A stretch of 64,000 nucleotides of DNA from Flavobacterium araucananum (GTDB lineage Bacteria > Bacteroidota > Bacteroidia > Flavobacteriales > Flavobacteriaceae), in the NCBI RefSeq assembly GCF_002222055.1, contig NZ_MUGS01000014.1:118042-182041 (forward strand). Reading direction: 5' to 3'. Of this stretch, positions 16,557 to 25,485 are shown in pieces. Each line of letters starts with the position of its first letter. The first letter of the stretch is position 1. The notes under the pieces were generated by a model. The model did not search any database and had not been told where the DNA came from. It was given only the letters and a program-made list of their open reading frames with translations. The position numbers and the translations under genes are program-made.

Positions 16557-17717
16557 ATGGAAAAAAGAAACTGGACAGAAATAGAAAAGGCAAAGAGTGC
16601 TGCCTTAGAAGTATTGCTCCATAATGCAAAAGGCCCTTTTGAAGGGCTTCCGAGAACTGCCGCATGGGGATATCCCGAGCCCTACACCCGTGATCTGATG
16701 ATTTGTATTTTGGGTGTTGCCGTATCAAAAAACGAAACCTTAATAAGTGCCATGCGCAAAACGCTCGAGACACTTTCCAAAAATCAGTCCCTAAGAGGCC
16801 ATATGCCTTCTTTAGTGCATGACCCTGATAATCGAGGAGCAAGTGATACCACCCCATTATTTTTACTGGCAGTGGGTATCTTCAGGGAATTAACGGAAGA
16901 AAAGGATTTTCTGGAGCGCGCAGTCCAAAAGGCATTAACATGGATGGAATACCAAAGTCCATCCGATGATTATCTTGTGGCCCAGCAGCCTACAAGCGAC
17001 TGGCGTGATGAGCAGTGGGTATTGGGGTACGGCCTTTTTGTCAATACCTTAACCTACAGCTGCCTTAAGATACTGGGGCATACCCAAAGAGCCCTCGGGC
17101 TGCAAAACGCAATGGAGCATTTTACCATTACTACCCCAACAATTCCTGCTCATCTTCATGAAGGGATGCTGCTAAAGCAAAAGCCCTATTATGCTTTATG
17201 GTCCTATAAAATATACAACAGTGAACGATTTGACCTGCTGGGCAACAGCCTGGCTGTTCTCTCAGGACTTGCTTCTGAGCAGAGGGCGGATCATATTGTA
17301 AAATGGATAGAAAATCAATGTGAGATTATGATACACAATAAAGATCTGGCCTTACAACTGGCCCCTAATTTCTTCCCTTATATCCTGCCTGAAGATCCGG
17401 ACTGGATACCAAGGTATGAGCACTATAACCTGCCGGGTGACTATCACAATGGTGGCATATGGCCTTTCATCTCAGCGCTTCACATAGCAGCCCTTGTAAA
17501 AGCAGGAAAACCTGAGCTGGCCAAAGAAAAATTATTCCTGCTTACCGACCTGATTAAAAAATCAAGAAACAAAGATCTCAAATATGGTTTTAATGAATGG
17601 TACAAAGCACAGGATGGCGAGCCCATGGGTCAGGACTGGCAGAGCTGGTCGGCCTCACTCTACCTCTATGCAGTTGCCTGTGTAGAGACCAATACTACCC
17701 CTTATTTTGTGATGTGA
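16557..17717 (+). CDS. Six-hairpin glycosidase (GH100/amylo-1,6-glucosidase-like)
   Basis: This 386-residue cytoplasmic enzyme has the (alpha/alpha)6 barrel pattern of neutral invertase/debranching enzymes. Landmarks are EPYTRDLMICILG, SDWRDEQWVLGYG, NLPGDYHNGGIWPFISALH, YGFNEWY and GQDWQSWSASLYLYA. The first and the HNGGIWP and QDWQSWS motifs are shared with GH100 and related families. It probably hydrolyses an alpha-glucoside or sucrose-like disaccharide, but the exact linkage cannot be read. Third gene of the PIG-L/GT operon, 12 bp after the GT. Confidence 0.78.
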   Translation: MEKRNWTEIEKAKSAALEVLLHNAKGPFEGLPRTAAWGYPEPYTRDLMICILGVAVSKNETLISAMRKTLETLSKNQSLRGHMPSLVHDPDNRGASDTTPLFLLAVGIFRELTEEKDFLERAVQKALTWMEYQSPSDDYLVAQQPTSDWRDEQWVLGYGLFVNTLTYSCLKILGHTQRALGLQNAMEHFTITTPTIPAHLHEGMLLKQKPYYALWSYKIYNSERFDLLGNSLAVLSGLASEQRADHIVKWIENQCEIMIHNKDLALQLAPNFFPYILPEDPDWIPRYEHYNLPGDYHNGGIWPFISALHIAALVKAGKPELAKEKLFLLTDLIKKSRNKDLKYGFNEWYKAQDGEPMGQDWQSWSASLYLYAVACVETNTTPYFVM

Positions 17718-17844
17718 TCTTTCATTTCAACAATCGTAAAATTCAAAAATCCAGCTACACTACACCAATGGATTAGACAATAAAAATTTGCTTTGAGTTA
17801 AAAAAAATCAATGCGGCACTAATGGCATATTGGAAAGCCATCAA

Positions 17845-17900
17845 TCACTTTTTAAAATGATTGGCATCATTGGGAAAAGTTGAAATTAAAGACAAATTTG
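17845..17900 (+). promoter_or_regulatory. Shared stress-island promoter, site 1
   Basis: TCACTT (17845), ATCATT (17866), and a CAAATTTG -7 box whose TTTG starts at 17897. The dyad AATGA-N6-TCATT is perfect here. The TTTG ends 22 bp before the ATG at 17923. Confidence 0.75.
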
Positions 17901-17922
17901 CATCCAATTAATACGTAAGATT

Positions 17923-18327
17923 ATGATACCTGTAAGTATGCAGATCATCTGGCTTTTTATACTGGTCATGCCTATTGCATGTGCGGCCTGGACCGTAACC
18001 CATGAAGAGGTATTGCGCGAACCCAGGGACTACTGTACCCGGCGCAGTAAAACAGGCAGATCTATCGCAGAGCGAAAATTCTTTTACCTTTTTACCTGCG
18101 AATATTGTTTCAGCCATTATGCTACTATTGCGGCGCTCATTGCCACTGGATATAAGCTTTTAATGCAGAACTGGACCGGTTATCTCATTGCGGGGTTTGC
18201 CCTGGTCTGGATCGCTAACTTTTATATGGGTTTGTTCGGTCTTCTGAGACAGGATATTAAAAAAGAGAAAAACCAAATCACTGAAATTGAAAAAAACATT
18301 TCATCGAAAGAAAATCTTCCTGACTAA
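17923..18327 (+). CDS. Two-helix membrane hypothetical protein with CxxC
   Basis: This 134-residue protein has an N-terminal membrane helix (about 4-24), a basic stretch that includes EPRDYCTRRSKTG, a TCEYCFSHY motif with a CxxC pair, and a second hydrophobic region with possibly two helices (about 66-105). The tail is charged. CxxC next to a helix could bind a metal or haem, or form a disulphide, but I cannot name the family with confidence. It has its own copy of the shared stress promoter, so it is likely to be a member of that regulon. Confidence 0.65.
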   Translation: MIPVSMQIIWLFILVMPIACAAWTVTHEEVLREPRDYCTRRSKTGRSIAERKFFYLFTCEYCFSHYATIAALIATGYKLLMQNWTGYLIAGFALVWIANFYMGLFGLLRQDIKKEKNQITEIEKNISSKENLPD

Positions 18328-18382
18328 TCCAATAAAAAGACTTTTCCAATTAGCACGTACAGGATTAAAAAAGTGTTTGAGA

Positions 18383-18438
18383 TCACTTTCAAATGTGCCG
18401 GGCATCATTTGGTGACTGCGTCGTTAAACACATCTTTG
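18383..18438 (+). promoter_or_regulatory. Shared stress-island promoter, site 2
   Basis: TCACTT (18383), ATCATT (18404), CATCTTTG -7 box with TTTG at 18435. Upstream similarity to site 4 extends further (AAAAAAGTGTT, then AGATCACTT). The TTTG ends 37 bp before the lipoprotein ATG. Confidence 0.75.
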
Positions 18439-18475
18439 CAATAAGAAAATTTCTTAAAAATTAATTCCGACACTA

Positions 18476-18967
18476 ATGAAAACAACTATAACAACCCTTG
18501 CAGTGAGCATCTCACTGATGCTTTGCAGCTGTAATACAGCTTCAAAAAAAGACCTGAGCGATGCAAAAGACAATCTCAATAAAGCCAATCGAGAGCTGCA
18601 GCAGGCTGCAAAAGAGTCTAGGGATGCAGCAAAGGAAAAAACAATCAGCGAGTGGAAAAACTTTAATAATAAATCCGAAAAAGATGTACAGGCATTAAAT
18701 GAGCAGATCAGAGAATTTCAAAAAAAAATAACCGCGGCGGACCAAAAAGAAAATTTGAGGCTGAAAAATGAACTCAACCAGAACCACGAGAAGCTCAAAG
18801 CAATGAGGAAAAAGCTGCGCGAGCGTAACGCGGAATTCGAAAACGGCATGCTCAAATTTGATGATTCCATTGTGTCCAAAAACGAATCTTTCCAACGGGA
18901 ATTCAACTACGATATGGATGAACTTGACAAAGCGGTCAAAGACCTTTTTAAAAATAATGTGAAATAA
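18476..18967 (+). CDS. Coiled-coil lipoprotein
   Basis: This 163-residue protein has a lipoprotein signal (SLMLCSC, lipidated Cys17 or Cys19). A long, almost uninterrupted charged helix with heptad character follows (KDLSDAKDNLNKANRELQQ and onwards), as in Lpp-like or OmpA-associated spacer lipoproteins. It probably sits in the periplasm, anchored to a membrane. It is first in an operon with an aldehyde dehydrogenase, a DUF1003 protein and a BON-domain protein, directly behind shared promoter site 2, which supports an envelope-stress role. No catalytic domain is present. Confidence 0.8.
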   Translation: MKTTITTLAVSISLMLCSCNTASKKDLSDAKDNLNKANRELQQAAKESRDAAKEKTISEWKNFNNKSEKDVQALNEQIREFQKKITAADQKENLRLKNELNQNHEKLKAMRKKLRERNAEFENGMLKFDDSIVSKNESFQREFNYDMDELDKAVKDLFKNNVK

Positions 18968-18982
18968 TCTAAAACAAATATC

Positions 18983-20365
18983 ATGTCTATACAAACAACG
19001 GATCCCAACACCAATACCCTTATCAAAAGTTTTGAAGAAATGACCGATACAGCGCTGGAAGCAGCCGTTGCAACTGCAGCTGAAACTTTCCAGGACTGGA
19101 GAAAAACGTCCTTTACCCAGCGAATTGATTTAATGCATAAAGTGGCATCGCTCCTGCGCAAAAAAAAGCAGGAGCTCGCCAGGACCATAACACTGGAAAT
19201 GGGAAAACTGATCTCCCAGGCTGAAGCCGAGATTGACCTTAGCGCCAATATAATTGATTATTACGCCGAGAACGGGGAAGAATTCCTCTCCGACAAACAT
19301 CTGGATCCTGAGTATGGTAAGGCCTTTATACGTTATACGCCCCTGGGTGTGGTATTTGGCGTAGAACCCTGGAACTTCCCCTTCTATCAGGTAGCCCGTT
19401 TTGCAGGTCCCAATATCATCGCGGGAAATACCGTGCTTGTCAAACACGCCTCCATTGTTCCCCAATGTGCCATTGCCATCGAAGAACTCTTCCATGAAGC
19501 CGGAGCCCCAAAGGGGCTGTACACCAATCTTCTGATCTCCGGAAAAAGGGCTTCGGCGCTTGTTTCAGATCAGAGGATTAAAGGGGTTTCCTTAACGGGA
19601 AGCGAAGCCGCCGGGGCAAGCCTGGCTGCAGAGGCTGGCCGAAACCTTAAAAAATCGGTTCTGGAACTTGGAGGAAACGACGCCTTTATTGTACTGGAAG
19701 ATGCCGATATTGAAAAAACAGTCCATTGGGCCATGGTAGGAAGAATCAATAACAACGGACAATGCTGTGTGGCTTCAAAAAGATTTATAGTTGTTGAGGC
19801 TGTGGCCGATGAATTCTTGGCCAAATTCACCCAAAAAATGGCCAGCCTGAAAGTAGGTGATCCTATGGACAGAACAACAGAATTAGGGCCATTGTGCAAT
19901 GAAGAAGCTGCAGTACTGCTAGCCGATCAGGTCATGAGATCCGTAGATGCAGGGGCAAAAATCGTACTGGGAGGCAGCCGCCTGAAACGTGAGGGAGCTT
20001 TTATGGAACCCACGATACTAACAAACCTAAAACCCGGAATGGCCGCTTATCATGAAGAACTCTTTGGTCCTGTAGCCTCTTTTTACAGGGTAAAAGATGA
20101 ACAAGGCGCCATTGACCTTGCCAATGACAGCCCTTTCGGACTTGGCGGTTCGGTCTTTACAAATGACATAGAACGCGGCAAACGCGTGGCAGACCAGATT
20201 GATACCGGAATGGTATTTATCAACCACCCCACCTGGACACAGGCCGACCTGCCTTTTGGAGGAACCAAAAGATCAGGCTACGGAAGGGAATTATCTGAAC
20301 TTGGAATTAATGAATTTGTGAATAAGAAACTCATCCGTGTGAGCGCGCTCTCTGATCCTTTTTAA
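18983..20365 (+). CDS. NAD(P)-dependent succinate-semialdehyde/aldehyde dehydrogenase
   Basis: This 460-residue aldehyde dehydrogenase has VEPWNFPFYQVARFAGP, the FTGSE-type loop as VSLTGSEAAG, the catalytic Glu in LELGGNDAF, and the nucleophile in NNNGQCCVASKRF (Cys261/262). FGPVASFYRV and PFGGTKRSGYGREL are also present. The short N-terminus and overall length match the Sad/YneI-type succinate-semialdehyde dehydrogenases. It oxidises short aldehydes to acids, which removes reactive carbonyls under stress. It lies 15 bp after the lipoprotein gene in the same operon. Confidence 0.88.
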   Translation: MSIQTTDPNTNTLIKSFEEMTDTALEAAVATAAETFQDWRKTSFTQRIDLMHKVASLLRKKKQELARTITLEMGKLISQAEAEIDLSANIIDYYAENGEEFLSDKHLDPEYGKAFIRYTPLGVVFGVEPWNFPFYQVARFAGPNIIAGNTVLVKHASIVPQCAIAIEELFHEAGAPKGLYTNLLISGKRASALVSDQRIKGVSLTGSEAAGASLAAEAGRNLKKSVLELGGNDAFIVLEDADIEKTVHWAMVGRINNNGQCCVASKRFIVVEAVADEFLAKFTQKMASLKVGDPMDRTTELGPLCNEEAAVLLADQVMRSVDAGAKIVLGGSRLKREGAFMEPTILTNLKPGMAAYHEELFGPVASFYRVKDEQGAIDLANDSPFGLGGSVFTNDIERGKRVADQIDTGMVFINHPTWTQADLPFGGTKRSGYGRELSELGINEFVNKKLIRVSALSDPF

Positions 20366-20435
20366 ATCGAATAATACCTATATCCATCGTTACAAAGTTT
20401 AAAAAACAGTTTTCAAACAAGATAATACTACACCA

Positions 20436-20987
20436 ATGACAGCAAAGGATAAGTATGCTTTTTCACAGGATGTAAAAGTACATATAGAAAAACTTCATGA
20501 GATTGTCCGCAATTCCATTGAAGCTGAAGAGCTTATTGTACACAAGCTCTCCCATCCTGATATTGAAAACCTTAGCAGGGGAGAAAGAATTTCTGATATG
20601 GTGGCACGATTTGGCGGAAGCTGGAAATTTATAATCTCCTTCTTTGTCATCTTAATCCTTTGGATCTCCTTTAATATTCTTGCCATAGGTATTTATGAAT
20701 TTGATCCTTCTCCCTTTATCCTGCTCAATCTGATTCTTTCGTGTCTTGCTGCATTGCAGGCACCTATTATCATGATGAGCCAGAACAGGCTTGAGCAAAA
20801 AGACCGGATACGCAGTGAAAATGATTACCTGATCAACCTAAAGGCAGAAATGCAGATCCGAAGCCTCAATCAAAAGGTTGACTTACTGCTGGAAGAAGAA
20901 ATAAAAACGCTGTTTGATGTACAGCAGAAACAATATGATCTGCTGCGGTCCATCAATTCAAAACTGTCCGTAAAAAAAAGTAAGTGA
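20436..20987 (+). CDS. DUF1003 family membrane protein
   Basis: This 183-residue protein shows the DUF1003 pattern: a GERISDMVARFGGSWKFI entry, two membrane helices (about 67-90 and 97-118), a SQNRLEQKDRIRSENDY loop, and a C-terminal helix ending near LEEEIKTLFD. The family is of unknown function and is often stress-induced. It is in line with the aldehyde dehydrogenase and BON genes, separated by 70 bp without an obvious terminator, so it is probably in the same transcript. Confidence 0.88.
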   Translation: MTAKDKYAFSQDVKVHIEKLHEIVRNSIEAEELIVHKLSHPDIENLSRGERISDMVARFGGSWKFIISFFVILILWISFNILAIGIYEFDPSPFILLNLILSCLAALQAPIIMMSQNRLEQKDRIRSENDYLINLKAEMQIRSLNQKVDLLLEEEIKTLFDVQQKQYDLLRSINSKLSVKKSK

Positions 20988-21044
20988 CCGGGGCTATCTT
21001 TAGTATTAAAAAAATAAAACCAATAAATTTTAAAAATTTACCTT

Positions 21045-21716
21045 ATGAAAACAAATGAAGAATTGCAAAAAGACGTACAGGATGCCATTAAATGGGAACC
21101 GCTTTTGCATGCCGCAGAAATTGGAGTAATTGTTAAAGACGGCGTTGTGACCCTTACGGGAATTGTAGATGATTATTATAAAAAAACCGAAGCCGAAAAT
21201 GCCGCTAAAAAAGTAGGCGGTGTCAAGGCTGTAGTCGAAAAAATTGAGATACAGGATGCGCGCCACTTTATAAAAAATGATACTGATATCGCTACAGATC
21301 TGGTAAAATCCTTTTCAGAAAACCTATTGCTTGCTCATAATAACCTGACAGTTAAAGTTGAGGACGGCTGGGTTACCCTGGAAGGGCAGCTGGGATGGAA
21401 TTATCAAAAAGAGCTGGCCAGAAAATCTGCCACAGAGCTTCGCGGTGTTAAAGGTGTTATAAACAACATCAGCGTTCAGTCAGAATCCAACAGTGCCATT
21501 GAGAAAAAACATGTAGAGAACGCCTTGGCACGCCATTGGGCCATTAATGCCAAGGATATTACCGTATCGGTATCAGGAACTACGGTAACGCTTTCCGGAG
21601 ATGTTACCTCGCTTTATCAAAAAGAAGAAGCGGCCAGAATTACCTGGAATACTCCCGGGGTTGCCTTTGTAAAAAATGAATTGACAGTCGATTACAACTA
21701 TTCTTTCACCGCTTAA
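21045..21716 (+). CDS. Three-BON-domain protein (paralog 1)
   Basis: This 223-residue protein is built from three BON domains of about 70 residues each. Each has the VxVxxGxVTLxGxV core followed by a GVxxVxNxI strand: VIVKDGVVTLTGIVDDY, VKVEDGWVTLEGQLGWN, and SGTTVTLSGDVTSL. BON domains bind phospholipid or peptidoglycan-associated surfaces, as in OsmY, but no signal peptide is visible, so it may act in the cytoplasm. It closes the operon that starts at 18476. Three more paralogs lie at 33844, 39813 and 47119. Confidence 0.9.
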   Translation: MKTNEELQKDVQDAIKWEPLLHAAEIGVIVKDGVVTLTGIVDDYYKKTEAENAAKKVGGVKAVVEKIEIQDARHFIKNDTDIATDLVKSFSENLLLAHNNLTVKVEDGWVTLEGQLGWNYQKELARKSATELRGVKGVINNISVQSESNSAIEKKHVENALARHWAINAKDITVSVSGTTVTLSGDVTSLYQKEEAARITWNTPGVAFVKNELTVDYNYSFTA

Positions 21717-21760
21717 AGTGCAGGCAGCCGTCTGAATAAATAATAAATGTAAAAGAGCTT

Positions 21761-21790
21761 CCCTGAATTAGTAATTCAGGGATTTTTTTT
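21761..21790 (+). terminator. Rho-independent terminator after BON paralog 1
   Basis: A perfect stem, CCCTGAATT with AATTCAGGG around a 3-nt loop, is followed by eight T. The rest of the 338-bp gap to the next gene holds promoter site 3 and a ~180-nt leader with no clear gene. Confidence 0.9.
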
Positions 21791-21816
21791 AAAAAATTTT
21801 CTAAATGTAATAACGC

Positions 21817-21872
21817 TCACTTCCTGCAATGATATGCATCATTTCTAAACGAAACATGGTATTGCATCTTTG
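21817..21872 (+). promoter_or_regulatory. Shared stress-island promoter, site 3
   Basis: TCACTT (21817), ATCATT (21838), CATCTTTG -7 box with TTTG at 21869. The AATGA-N6-TCATT dyad is perfect. It lies 182 bp before the mlaE-type ATG, so the operon has an unusually long leader. Confidence 0.75.
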
Positions 21873-22054
21873 TCTGAGAATAAAAAACTAAATCTTAGAA
21901 AAAAGTGCTGCCGGTAAAGTACAAAACAACATGCTGTAAAAGCAGTAGAAATTCAATTTTATAGTGGTCAAGAGAAGAAAATTCACCTGTTCGGAAATCA
22001 GGTCTTAACCCAATAAAATTGTTTCTTAAACTATAACCTAAATCAAATCTTATA

Positions 22055-22813
22055 ATGATAGCCATCATAAAAGAGCAGCTTATACAGGCAGGAAATTTTT
22101 CATTGTTCATCGGACGTTTTTTTAGGGAAATTTTCGTCCCTCCCTTTCAAATCAATGAGTTCCTGCGCCAATGTTACACCATCGGATGCAAATCACTTCC
22201 TCTTGTAAGCATCACGGGATTTATCATGGGTTTGGTACTGACCATTCAGTCCCGGCCGACCATGACAAAATTTGGCGCAGAATCCTGGCTGCCAAGCATG
22301 GTGTCGCTTTCGCTGATCAGGGAAATAGCACCTGTGGTTACAGCCCTTATCTGCGCGGGAAAAATTGCCTCGGGCATTGGCGCCGAACTGGGCTCAATGA
22401 AAGTTTCCTCACAAATCGATGCTATGGAAGTCTCTGCTGTAAATCCTTATAAATATCTGGTGGTTACCCGAATATTGGCCGCAACGCTAATGGTGCCCCT
22501 GCTGGTTATTTTTGCTGATCTGGTGGGTATTTTTGGAGGTTACATCGGCTATAACATACACAATACCATTACAATGAGAAGGTACTTTTCAGAAGTCATT
22601 GAACATCTGGATTATCTGGATCTTATGCCCGCTACGATAAAAACATTCTTCTTTGGATTTTTTATAGGGGTCATAGGCTGCTATAAAGGTTTTAATGCCT
22701 CAAGTGGGACAGCAAGCGTGGGACTGGCCGCAAATTCAGCGGTGGTAACAGCGTCACTTTCTATTTTTATTGTCGATATGCTAGCCGTTCAAATCACCGA
22801 TTTATTTTTTTAA
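22055..22813 (+). CDS. mlaE: MlaE-type ABC transporter permease
   Basis: This 252-residue membrane protein of the MlaE/YrbE family has about five hydrophobic helices. It contains the family landmarks FIMGLVLTIQS, LIREIAPVVTALICAGKIASGIGAELGSMKVS and EQIDAMEV-like SQIDAMEVSAVNP. With the next two genes (ATPase and MCE-domain protein) it forms the core of a phospholipid/hydrophobic-compound transporter between outer and inner membrane. MlaB (STAS) and MlaC genes are not in the window. The operon starts behind shared promoter site 3. Confidence 0.92.
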   Translation: MIAIIKEQLIQAGNFSLFIGRFFREIFVPPFQINEFLRQCYTIGCKSLPLVSITGFIMGLVLTIQSRPTMTKFGAESWLPSMVSLSLIREIAPVVTALICAGKIASGIGAELGSMKVSSQIDAMEVSAVNPYKYLVVTRILAATLMVPLLVIFADLVGIFGGYIGYNIHNTITMRRYFSEVIEHLDYLDLMPATIKTFFFGFFIGVIGCYKGFNASSGTASVGLAANSAVVTASLSIFIVDMLAVQITDLFF

Positions 22814-22816
22814 GCC

Positions 22817-23560
22817 ATGAAAAAAGAGCCCATCATAAAAATCAAAAACCTCTACAAAGCCTTTGGGAAAAACAAAGTGCTCAAAGGCATTAGTTTTCAG
22901 GTAAACAAAGGCGAGGATCTTGTAATTCTGGGACGCTCCGGCTCAGGGAAATCAGTAGCCATAAAATGCCTTGTCGGCCTTCTTGATCCCGACAAAGGCA
23001 AAATGGAAATCCTCGGTACAGACATGACAAAACTTACCTATAAAGAACTCAATGAAATAAGGCTCAAAATAGGTTTTATGTTTCAGGATGGAGCATTATA
23101 CGATTCCATGTCGGTTCGTGAAAACCTGACTTTTACCCTCAAACACCATACGCGACACCTGACAGAAAAAGACATCGAGCAGCAAATCCTTGAAGCCCTG
23201 GACAGCGTTGGACTAAAAGAAGCTATTGATAAAATGCCTTCTGAATTGTCAGGCGGAATGGTCAAACGCATTAGTCTGGCACGAACGATAATTATCAAGC
23301 CCGAAATTATATTTTATGATGAACCCACTGCGGGACTGGACACCATTACGGCGCAGGAAATCAGCGAACTGATCTTATCGGTTCAGAAAAAATACAAAAC
23401 AACCTCCATTATCATTACCCATGATATGATCTGCGCTAAAATGACCGGAAACCGCATCATTATTATCAAAGATGGCCTGATCCATGCACAGGGCAGCTAC
23501 GAGGAACTCGAAAACAGTACCGATAAGTGGGTAAGATCATTCTTTTTTGCAGCCAATTAA
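22817..23560 (+). CDS. mlaF: MlaF-type ABC transporter ATPase
   Basis: This 247-residue ATPase has Walker A LGRSGSGKSVAIKC, a Q loop in FMFQDGALYDSMSV, the signature LSGGMVKR, Walker B IIFYDEPTAGLD, and the H loop IIITHD. The GALxDSxxVxxN motif in the Q-loop region is characteristic of MlaF. It begins 3 bp after mlaE, so translation is coupled. It powers lipid movement by the MlaE permease with the MCE protein. Confidence 0.93.
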   Translation: MKKEPIIKIKNLYKAFGKNKVLKGISFQVNKGEDLVILGRSGSGKSVAIKCLVGLLDPDKGKMEILGTDMTKLTYKELNEIRLKIGFMFQDGALYDSMSVRENLTFTLKHHTRHLTEKDIEQQILEALDSVGLKEAIDKMPSELSGGMVKRISLARTIIIKPEIIFYDEPTAGLDTITAQEISELILSVQKKYKTTSIIITHDMICAKMTGNRIIIIKDGLIHAQGSYEELENSTDKWVRSFFFAAN

Positions 23561-23602
23561 TACCCTTAGAGGCCCTGGCCTGTCAACTTAAATAATACCA
23601 TC

Positions 23603-24565
23603 ATGAAGAAAAAATCAGACTATATCTGGAAATTGGGATTGTTTGTCATTGCCGCGCTGACGATTTTTCTCGCTGCGGTTTATTTCATTGGCAAAAGCCA
23701 AAACCTTTTTGGTGACACCTTCCACTTAAAAGCAAAATTCAAAAATGTCAGCGGACTCAAAAACGGCAATAATGTACTCTTATCCGGAATCACTATCGGC
23801 ACTATAAAAGACATCTCCTTTATTTCCGATTCTACCGTAGTGGTCGATATGATCATCAGGGAAGAAGTACACCAATATATTAAAACCGATGCCTGGGCAA
23901 GTATTGGATCAGACGGACTAATGGGTGATAAAGTATTGACGATTTCTCCTAAAAATAGTCTAGCGCAAGTGGTAAAAGACGGCGATATGATTGCGTCCAG
24001 TGAAGCCGTTGGAATGGAAGACCTGATTGCCGGACTCAAAAAAAGCATTGATAATGCCCAGATCATCACCAAAGAACTCTCTGAATTCAGCTATAAAATC
24101 AATAACGGAAAAGGCGCACTCTCTAAAGTATTAACCGATGAGAATTTCGCAGAAAGCATCGATGTTACCATGAAAAACCTAAAGGAGAGTTCCAATGAAT
24201 TTGCTGTTTTTACAAAAAAAATAAACGACAAGGACGGCACATTATCAAAACTCATGACTGATCCTTATTATGCCAACAGCATAAAAAAAACACTTTCTGG
24301 TTTTGAGAAAAGTGTCACTGATTTAAATGTTTTTACCGCCAAGCTAAATACCGGAAAAGGCATTTTGCCAAAGCTGATCAGCGATGAAAAATTAGCTGGC
24401 TCCCTAGATTCAACCCTCACAAATTTACAAACAGGTTCTAAAAATCTAATTGAAATCGAACAGGCTGCCAAGCAGAATTTCCTTTTGAGGGGCTATTTCA
24501 AAAAAAAGAAAAAACAAGAGGCAAAAAAAGAACTGGAACTGCAAAAAGCATCAGGTACTAATTAA
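23603..24565 (+). CDS. mlaD: MlaD/MCE-domain lipid-binding protein
   Basis: This 320-residue protein has one N-terminal membrane helix (about 12-30), then a single MCE domain (about 37-115, FHLKAKFKNVSGLKNGNNVLLSGITIG). After the domain come three to four similar helical units with NNGKGALSKVLTDENFAES, NDKDGTLSKLMTDPYYANS and NTGKGILPKLISDEKLAGS, an internal repeat typical of longer Bacteroidota MCE proteins. It would form a periplasmic ring on the MlaE/F complex. Position 42 bp after mlaF supports this. Confidence 0.9.
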   Translation: MKKKSDYIWKLGLFVIAALTIFLAAVYFIGKSQNLFGDTFHLKAKFKNVSGLKNGNNVLLSGITIGTIKDISFISDSTVVVDMIIREEVHQYIKTDAWASIGSDGLMGDKVLTISPKNSLAQVVKDGDMIASSEAVGMEDLIAGLKKSIDNAQIITKELSEFSYKINNGKGALSKVLTDENFAESIDVTMKNLKESSNEFAVFTKKINDKDGTLSKLMTDPYYANSIKKTLSGFEKSVTDLNVFTAKLNTGKGILPKLISDEKLAGSLDSTLTNLQTGSKNLIEIEQAAKQNFLLRGYFKKKKKQEAKKELELQKASGTN

Positions 24566-24586
24566 GAATCTAAATCCAAAGAAAAA

Positions 24587-25333
24587 ATGAAAAGACTTCA
24601 AAACAAAGTAGTATTTATCACAGGTGGTAATTCAGGAATAGGAAAAGCCTCTGCACTGGAAGCGGCGCGCGAAGGCGCAACAGTTATAGTTGCTGATCTT
24701 CCCGGAAAAGACCATCGTCAGACGATTCTGGATATTGAAGCGCTGGGCGCTCCGTGCATGTTCGTCCCAATTGACGTTAGTGATGTTCAAAGCGTTAAAA
24801 AGGCCATTACAACCACTGTAGAGAAATACGGCAGGCTTGATGTGGCGTTTAATAATGCAGGAATCGGCGGGGTATATTCCGGAATTCATGATATGCCTGA
24901 AGCAGTATGGGATACCTTAATTGCCGTGAACCTTACCGGTCAGTTCTATTGCGTTAAATACGAACTGCAGCAGTTTCTCAAACAAGGCGGCGGTGTTATT
25001 GTCAACATGTCTTCTTTGGGCGGATTAAAAGCCGAGCACGGTTTAGTTCCTTATACGGTTGCCAAACATGGTGTATTGGGATTAACAAAAAATATCGCCG
25101 TTCAATATGGCGCCCAAAATATACGCGGGAATGCCATCTGTCCCTATTATGTAGAAACACCTTTACTGGGCGCAGCGCCCCAAACAGTCCATCAGGCCTG
25201 GATCGATGGCACTCCGGCCAAAAGGTTATGTACGCCCGAGGAAGTAGCCAAAACATTTATTTTTCTGGCCTGTGATGATTCGAGTTATTGCAATGGTACC
25301 CAGATTATTTTAGATGGCGGCGTACTGGCTTAA
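24587..25333 (+). CDS. Short-chain dehydrogenase/reductase
   Basis: This 248-residue classical SDR has the cofactor motif FITGGNSGIGKA, the NAG motif in VAFNNAGIGG, the catalytic Ser in NMSSLGG, and YTVAKHG (catalytic Tyr and Lys). The C-terminus, QIILDGG, is typical of FabG-like enzymes. An Asp after the second strand (VADLPG) favours NAD over NADP. It follows the mlaD-type gene by 21 bp, so it is probably in the same transcript. The substrate is unknown. Confidence 0.88.
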   Translation: MKRLQNKVVFITGGNSGIGKASALEAAREGATVIVADLPGKDHRQTILDIEALGAPCMFVPIDVSDVQSVKKAITTTVEKYGRLDVAFNNAGIGGVYSGIHDMPEAVWDTLIAVNLTGQFYCVKYELQQFLKQGGGVIVNMSSLGGLKAEHGLVPYTVAKHGVLGLTKNIAVQYGAQNIRGNAICPYYVETPLLGAAPQTVHQAWIDGTPAKRLCTPEEVAKTFIFLACDDSSYCNGTQIILDGGVLA

Positions 25334-25397
25334 AAGTCCAAGTTATTATGACTTTGACTCGAGTTATGATATTGCCCTTACCAATAAGTAACAACCA

Positions 25398-25453
25398 TCA
25401 CTTATTGCTGCGTTTTCTGTCATTTTGGTTTACCTGTAACAGCTTCAACTTTG
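25398..25453 (+). promoter_or_regulatory. Shared stress-island promoter, site 4 in order (Dps/YceI/porin)
   Basis: TCACTT (25398), GTCATT (25419), CAACTTTG -7 box with TTTG at 25450, 32 bp before the ATG at 25486. The left half of the Crp-like dyad is degenerate here, but the two outer blocks and spacing are exact. Confidence 0.75.
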
Positions 25454-25485
25454 CCCTGAAAAGCAGCACCGCAAAAAAAACAAAA

